A DNA stretch of 9,368 nt from Pseudomonadota bacterium (GTDB lineage Bacteria > Desulfobacterota > BSN033 > WVXP01 > G020346125): assembly GCA_030608745.1 (NCBI GenBank), contig JAUWDQ010000098.1, positions 1 to 9,368 on the forward strand, given 5' to 3'. Position 1 is the first letter of the stretch; every line of letters starts with the position of its first letter. The position numbers and the translations under genes are program-made. The notes below the pieces were generated by a model. That model was not told where the DNA came from. It worked only from the letters and a program-made list of their open reading frames with translations, and ran no database searches. This document shows positions 6,225 through 9,368 of this stretch, one piece after another.

Positions 6225-7181
6225 ATGGGTAGTCGGACAAAGCGGGAGAGGGAGAAAATCTGTTTCTGCTTTCCCGGGCAAATCCAGGAGCGCCCTCACC
6301 TGCCCGCACATCATGCCTTTTACGGGGATGGGTTGGCCCATGAGATTTACGAGGAGACCCTGCGGGTCAGCGAGTTTGACATCCTCAAATTCTCCTTTCA
6401 AAAGGGGGTTTGGGAGCCGTATTTCAACATCAAGCTGCAGCTCTCCAGTTACGTTATCAGTCTCATTCACTATTACCGGTTGCAGCGGGAAGGGATATTC
6501 CCCCATGTTATCGCCGAACACAGTATGGGAATCTATGCGGCCTTAGTGGCTTCGGGAAGCATCGACTTTCGGGAGGGACTCCTCATTACCAGGGATATCG
6601 GGCTCCTCATGGAGAAGCAGGCAAGGAAAACAGGGGGATCCATGTGCCTCGTCCTGGGTCTGGGGATGGATCAAATCGAGAGGATTCAGGATCAGCTGGA
6701 TGGGTATCGGATTTCCATTGCCAATTACAATGGGTCGCGGAATTTCGTCCTTTCCGGATTAAAAGAAGGGATCGACATGGTCATCTCTCTATCCCTCGAT
6801 ATGGGGGCCATTGCCGCCCACGGGCTGACATTTTCGGTCCCTCTCCACTCCGACCTCATGGAGCCCGTTCGGGCTGAAATCCTGGGGCTGGTAGATGGGA
6901 TAGTAGTTAGGGAACCCAAGGTCCCGATATTCAATCACATGACCCTATCGTTCCTGAAAAAGGGGGACATTAAGGCCTTCTTGGCCGAGGAAGTATGCAG
7001 GCCGGTTTTCTGGGAGGGATGTGTCAGGGAGCTCGTTGGCCGTGGGGTCACCTCATTTATCGAGGTCGGATATGATGCCACCCTTTGTAAATTGATCCGG
7101 TGGATCGACAGGGAAATTAAAACTACGGCACCGGGGGATCCCAGCTCCATGGGAAAGCTGAGGTTCGATGAAGTTTCATGA
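6225..7181 (+). CDS. Malonyltransferase-like (FabD-type) acyltransferase, divergent active site
   Basis: The 318-residue protein has FabD/MAT-type landmarks in the correct order. They are F-P-G-Q near residue 16, a nucleophile elbow A-E-H-S100-M-G-I-Y-A-A-L, R123 in I-T-R-D-I-G (equivalent to the carboxylate-binding Arg of FabD), I-A-N-Y-N-G ... V-L-S-G at about 166-178, and H208 in V-P-L-H-S-D-L-M. Ser, Arg and His are all present, so an active enzyme is likely. The usual G-H-S-L-G-E is changed: Gly to Glu before His, and the following Glu to Ile. The Arg suggests it still binds an acid-ended extender such as malonyl, but different specificity is possible. It starts 2 bp after the ACP gene, and its 3' end overlaps the thioesterase gene by 14 bp. 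Its role is probably to load the neighbouring ACP. It could also be an acyl hydrolase or transacylase. Confidence 0.8.
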   Translation: MGSRTKREREKICFCFPGQIQERPHLPAHHAFYGDGLAHEIYEETLRVSEFDILKFSFQKGVWEPYFNIKLQLSSYVISLIHYYRLQREGIFPHVIAEHSMGIYAALVASGSIDFREGLLITRDIGLLMEKQARKTGGSMCLVLGLGMDQIERIQDQLDGYRISIANYNGSRNFVLSGLKEGIDMVISLSLDMGAIAAHGLTFSVPLHSDLMEPVRAEILGLVDGIVVREPKVPIFNHMTLSFLKKGDIKAFLAEEVCRPVFWEGCVRELVGRGVTSFIEVGYDATLCKLIRWIDREIKTTAPGDPSSMGKLRFDEVS

Positions 7182-7596
7182 AACGCGAGTTAAGGTTCGT
7201 TTTACCGAGGTCGACCTCTACCAAGTGGTCTGGCATGGCCACTACCTCAGTTGGTTCGAGTTAAGCCGAAATGAGCTCGCCCGGCGGTTCGAGTTGGATC
7301 CCCTCAAGCTCATAGAGGCCGGCTTTCTCGTCCCCGTGGTTGAGGTACAGTGTCAATTCAAAGAACCCGCCAGGCCGAACGATGAAGTCATCATCCGGAC
7401 GGGGATGCAACGGTCGGAATTGGCCAACCTCATCTTCACCTATGCCGTGCTTCACGCAGAGACGGAAAAAGTCCTAGCGACGGGGCGGACCATCCACGTG
7501 CTGACCGATTCCAAGGGCACCCTCTTGTATCGCATTCCCGAGGCGATTCAGCAGAGGATCGGCAAGATGATGGAATACCTGGAGGTTGAGCGATAA
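7168..7596 (+). CDS. Hotdog-fold acyl thioesterase (4HBT / YbgC type)
   Basis: The 142-residue protein has the expected length for a single hotdog domain. The N-terminal motif V-R-F-T-E-V-D16-L-Y-Q-V-V-W-H23-G-H-Y-L-S-W-F-E matches the catalytic loop of 4-hydroxybenzoyl-CoA-type thioesterases, with Asp16 as the likely catalytic residue. The long central helix follows (S-R-N-E-L-A-R-R-F). The reaction would be hydrolysis of an acyl-CoA or acyl-ACP thioester in the cytoplasm. Its overlap with the malonyltransferase-like gene suggests it releases or edits chains on the neighbouring ACP. The usual G after the catalytic Asp loop (D-x-x-G-V-V-Y-H) is replaced by Gln (D-L-Y-Q-V-V-W-H), which could affect substrate choice. 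A GAGG at 7160-7163 supports ATG 7168. Confidence 0.87.
   Translation: MKFHETRVKVRFTEVDLYQVVWHGHYLSWFELSRNELARRFELDPLKLIEAGFLVPVVEVQCQFKEPARPNDEVIIRTGMQRSELANLIFTYAVLHAETEKVLATGRTIHVLTDSKGTLLYRIPEAIQQRIGKMMEYLEVER
7581..7585 (+). promoter_or_regulatory. Ribosome binding site (GGAGG) pointing to an ATA start at 7593
   Basis: GGAGG lies seven bases before ATA 7593 and 31 bases before TTG 7617. The spacing is ideal for 7593 and unusable for 7617. The ATA overlaps the thioesterase stop as ATAA. Confidence 0.45.
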
Positions 7597-7616
7597 AGGT
7601 CAAGCCGAAGATATTT

Positions 7617-9065
7617 TTGGTCGATCCCCCCCATCGGCTTTTTCCCGGGTTGAGGATGTGGGCCCCCTCCTTCGGCCTTTTGAACGTGGGTGCATACCTC
7701 GAGGAGGCGGGATTCCCCTGCCAAATCCTTGACTGTACGACCTTTAAGAGACCCTGGGCCGATTTGGCAAGGAGGATTTTGGAGACCGAGCCCGATATCA
7801 TCGGGGTCACTTGTGGGGCGACTTGTCTTTCGCCCGAGGCTTTACAGTCCATTGTCCTTGCCAAACGCCTCTCTCCACGATCCGTGATCGTAGCCGGCGG
7901 GAGCCATTTCACCCTGTTGGCCAGATCCATCCTCCAAGGGGTTCCGGAACTCGACTACATCCTCACGGGTGAAGGCGAGGAGTCAATGGCGGAACTCGTC
8001 TCCTTGGTCGCCGAAGGTAATCGGGAAGGGGTAAAAGGGATCAGGGGCCTGGCCTTCTCGGAGAATGGAGAGGTGGTCGTGAACCCGATGAGGCCGCTCA
8101 TCCCGGATTTGGATGCCCTGCCCCTGCCCGCATACCATCTCATCGATGTGGAGAGCGATGCCTACTATTGGCACGGCATGGGTAGGATGGCCTTCGGGAT
8201 TTCGACGAGCCGTGGTTGTGGTGATCGGTGTGCGTACTGTTCCGAAACGACCTTTTGGCATGGCTATTGGCGGGCGAGGAGTGGGAAGAAGGTTGTTGAG
8301 GAGATGGTTCATCTCAATAGACGGTACGGTAAGACGCTCTTCGTCTTCAATGAAAATAGCTTCAATTGGAGTCGTAAACGGGTCGAGGAGTTTTTGGAAG
8401 AACTGGGGAAATCAGGCCTGAAGGTTCACTTCTGGTTTCAGTCGCGGGTAAAGGATATCATCAGGGATGAGGATCTCATGCCCGAGTTCAAGCGGTTGGG
8501 GTTATACGAGGTGATGTTGGGCGTCGAGAGCATAAACTCGGCCGTGCTGGACCGATACGAGAAGAAACAAGACCGGGATATGGCTCAGAAGGCCATCAAT
8601 ATTCTGAGGGAAAATGGGATTATGATTATGGCCAACGTAATGTTCGGGGATTGGCTCGACAGCGAGGAGACACTACGGGAGATCTTCCAATTCCTGAAAA
8701 AACAGAGCGATTTTCTCATTCTGACCATGACAACCCCCCTGCCGGGAACCCCCTACTATGAAGAGTCCACGGAGGCGGGGAGGATCGAGGAGGCCGACTT
8801 AGGTAAGTACGATTTCATGCATCCCATTATGCGCACCCTTCACCTTTCGGCGCAGGAGGTGGAATTCCTCCAAAAGGCCTACCTGAAGAAGTACTACACA
8901 CAGCCGCGCGTATTCTTGGGGGCGCTGTTTAGCAGAAATTTCTTCAGGCGAATGGCCTATCGGCTCATCATGAGGTACGTGTGGGAGAATGCCACCAGGA
9001 GGCAGTGGAGACAGCCCAACTTCCAAGAATATGATGAATTTCTTCACTCCTTCGGGACGACTTAA
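7617..9065 (+). CDS. Second B12-binding radical SAM protein
   Basis: The frame gives 482 residues from the first conventional start, TTG 7617. The reading frame extends upstream to ATA 7593, adding M-K-V-K-P-K-I-F, which completes the first B12-domain strand (K-I-F-L-V-D-P-P). The true start is therefore probably 7593 (490 residues). The cobalamin-binding region covers about residues 1-150: S-F-G-L-L-N-V-G-A-Y-L-E-E, then D-I-I-G-V-T, V-I-V-A-G-G-S-H and L-T-G-E-G-E-E-S. It has no D-x-H-x-x-G motif. The radical SAM cluster motif is C201-G-D-R-C205-A-Y-C208 after S-T-S-R-G, numbered from TTG 7617. Later family features are G-V-E-S-I-N and T-P-L-P-G-T-P-Y. It shares architecture with the product of the gene at 3641 but is clearly different in sequence. 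It is the last gene of the acyl/ACP cassette and has no membrane segment. The substrate is unknown; a lipid or acyl chain is inferred from context. Confidence 0.88.
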   Translation: MVDPPHRLFPGLRMWAPSFGLLNVGAYLEEAGFPCQILDCTTFKRPWADLARRILETEPDIIGVTCGATCLSPEALQSIVLAKRLSPRSVIVAGGSHFTLLARSILQGVPELDYILTGEGEESMAELVSLVAEGNREGVKGIRGLAFSENGEVVVNPMRPLIPDLDALPLPAYHLIDVESDAYYWHGMGRMAFGISTSRGCGDRCAYCSETTFWHGYWRARSGKKVVEEMVHLNRRYGKTLFVFNENSFNWSRKRVEEFLEELGKSGLKVHFWFQSRVKDIIRDEDLMPEFKRLGLYEVMLGVESINSAVLDRYEKKQDRDMAQKAINILRENGIMIMANVMFGDWLDSEETLREIFQFLKKQSDFLILTMTTPLPGTPYYEESTEAGRIEEADLGKYDFMHPIMRTLHLSAQEVEFLQKAYLKKYYTQPRVFLGALFSRNFFRRMAYRLIMRYVWENATRRQWRQPNFQEYDEFLHSFGTT

Positions 9066-9115
9066 TGTAGGTTCTGCAGCGTTGCAGTGCTGCGGTCAAA
9101 CAAGGAATAAATCCT

Positions 9116-9238
9116 AAATCCGAAGCACTAAATACTAAACAATATCTAAATCCAAATGCCCAAATCCTAAACGGTTTGGTCATTTGATCATTAGTGTTTT
9201 GTATTTGTTTAGGGTTTAGAAATTAGAATTTCGGATTT
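9116..9238. repeat. Imperfect inverted repeat, AT-rich (MITE-like or interspersed intergenic repeat)
   Basis: The outer arms AAATCCGAA (9116-9124) and TTCGGATTT (9230-9238) are exact reverse complements. Inside, CTAAAC (9135-9140) pairs with GTTTAG (9207-9212). At the centre, CAAATG (9153-9158) pairs with CATTTG (9181-9186) and CCAAA (9160-9164) with TTTGG (9175-9179). Both arms are built from short AAATCC/CTAAA-like words. The stretch is much richer in A+T than the surrounding genes. It has no coding frame, so it would be mobilised only in trans if it is a mobile element. Copies elsewhere in the genome cannot be checked here. Confidence 0.6.
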
Positions 9239-9252
9239 GCGAGTATTTTCTC

Positions 9253-9283
9253 CTCTCCGCAAATATTTCTGAGCGGCGAAGAG
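9253..9283 (+). other. Possible leader hairpin upstream of the last gene
   Basis: CCGC (9257-9260) can pair with GCGG (9273-9276), extended after a 3-base bulge by CTCT (9253-9256) with AGAG (9280-9283). An alternative local hairpin, AAGAG-CGA-CTCTT (9279-9291), competes for the same bases. It may be a 5' leader structure or may be chance. Confidence 0.25.
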
Positions 9284-9331
9284 CGACTCTTTCAGGGATT
9301 TCATGTACGATTTCGATTTTATGGGTTTCGT

Positions 9332-9337
9332 AAGGAG
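9332..9337 (+). promoter_or_regulatory. Ribosome binding site for the truncated 3' gene
   Basis: AAGGAG ends five bases before GTG 9343. This is good spacing and chooses GTG over the overlapping ATG at 9341, which is followed at once by a stop codon. Confidence 0.6.
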
Positions 9338-9342
9338 CTAAT

Positions 9343-9368
9343 GTGAAAAGAGCCCTTCTCATTTTTCC
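9343..9368 (+). CDS. Start of an unidentified gene, possibly a third B12-binding radical SAM protein (3' truncated)
   Basis: Only eight full codons are visible: M-K-R-A-L-L-I-F, followed by the first two bases of a likely Pro codon. A strong ribosome binding site precedes GTG 9343. A hydrophobic strand followed by Pro right at the N-terminus is how the B12-binding radical SAM proteins at 3641 (M-R-I-L-L-I-N-P-P) and 7593 (K-I-F-L-V-D-P-P) begin. That makes a third member plausible. Too little is present to be sure; other alpha/beta proteins start similarly. Confidence 0.4.

Larger units (their letters stand above)
9066..9342. other. Non-coding spacer with AT-rich repeat and leader
   Basis: This is the only gap over 60 bp in the window. 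It holds an imperfect inverted repeat (9116-9238), a possible hairpin (9253-9283) and the ribosome binding site of the next gene. I see no tRNA, riboswitch consensus or protein-coding frame with support. No clear rho-independent terminator follows the radical SAM gene. Confidence 0.7.

Noticed and set aside
5086..6309. A 407-codon open frame on the - strand
   Set aside because: It lies opposite the acyltransferase and ACP genes, which have clear catalytic motifs. Its translation is Pro/Gly/Leu-rich with no recognisable domain. It is an effect of codon bias on the other strand.
6410..6877. A 155-codon + strand frame inside the malonyltransferase-like gene
   Set aside because: It is fully contained in a gene with conserved Ser, Arg and His motifs. 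The alternative translation has no family features.
9074..9093. Possible terminator hairpin (GCAGC/GCTGC) after the last radical SAM gene
   Set aside because: The stem is only 5 bp with competing pairings, and no T run follows. It does not meet the pattern of a rho-independent terminator.

Overview
The window is about 9.4 kb of mid-to-high-GC bacterial DNA. It is almost fully coding, and every supported gene lies on the + strand. The content suggests an anaerobic, probably Gram-negative, uncultivated bacterium. The reasons are an oxygen-sensitive BadF/HgdC-type ATPase activase with its partner proteins, several radical SAM proteins including cobalamin-binding types, and an LpxL/HtrB-type acyltransferase. 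A Desulfobacterota-like or similar deep-branching anaerobe fits best, but this is inference: there is no rRNA, tRNA or phylogenetic marker gene in the window.

Region 1 (3-3583) is a tightly packed operon. It holds the 3' end of a radical SAM/SPASM-like gene, then two different HGD-D/DUF2229-like proteins ('CoA protein activase'-type), then an ATP-hydrolysing activase with its two [4Fe-4S]-ligand cysteines and a Cys-rich C-terminal tail. Junctions are 4-bp overlaps or a 10-bp gap, so translation is probably coupled. The set looks like a split form of the very large fused activase/DUF2229/HGD-D proteins. Its likely job is ATP-driven delivery of very-low-potential electrons to an unidentified substrate or partner.

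Region 2 (3641-9065) follows a 57-bp gap that contains a 12-bp palindrome. It reads as a specialised acyl/lipid cassette: a B12-binding radical SAM protein, an LpxL-like lysophospholipid/lipid A-type acyltransferase, a stand-alone acyl carrier protein, a malonyltransferase-like (FabD-type) acyltransferase with a changed nucleophile elbow, a hotdog thioesterase, and a second B12-binding radical SAM protein. No ketosynthase, ketoreductase or dehydratase lies inside the window. The cassette therefore either continues outside it or borrows the cell's fatty acid synthase. A reasonable reading is that an ACP-bound chain is loaded, altered by radical chemistry, and then released or moved onto a lipid. 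The product cannot be named from sequence.

Two gene-level oddities stand out. The first radical SAM gene is broken by one extra C in a C11 run at 3704-3714; with ten Cs the reading frame is perfect. The last radical SAM gene seems to begin at an ATA codon inside an ATAA overlap (7593-7596), exactly where a coupled ATGA would be expected.

Region 3 (9066-9368) is non-coding. It contains an AT-rich imperfect inverted repeat of about 120 bp, a possible leader hairpin, and at the very end the ribosome binding site and first eight codons of another gene. That gene's N-terminus resembles the start of a third B12-binding radical SAM protein.
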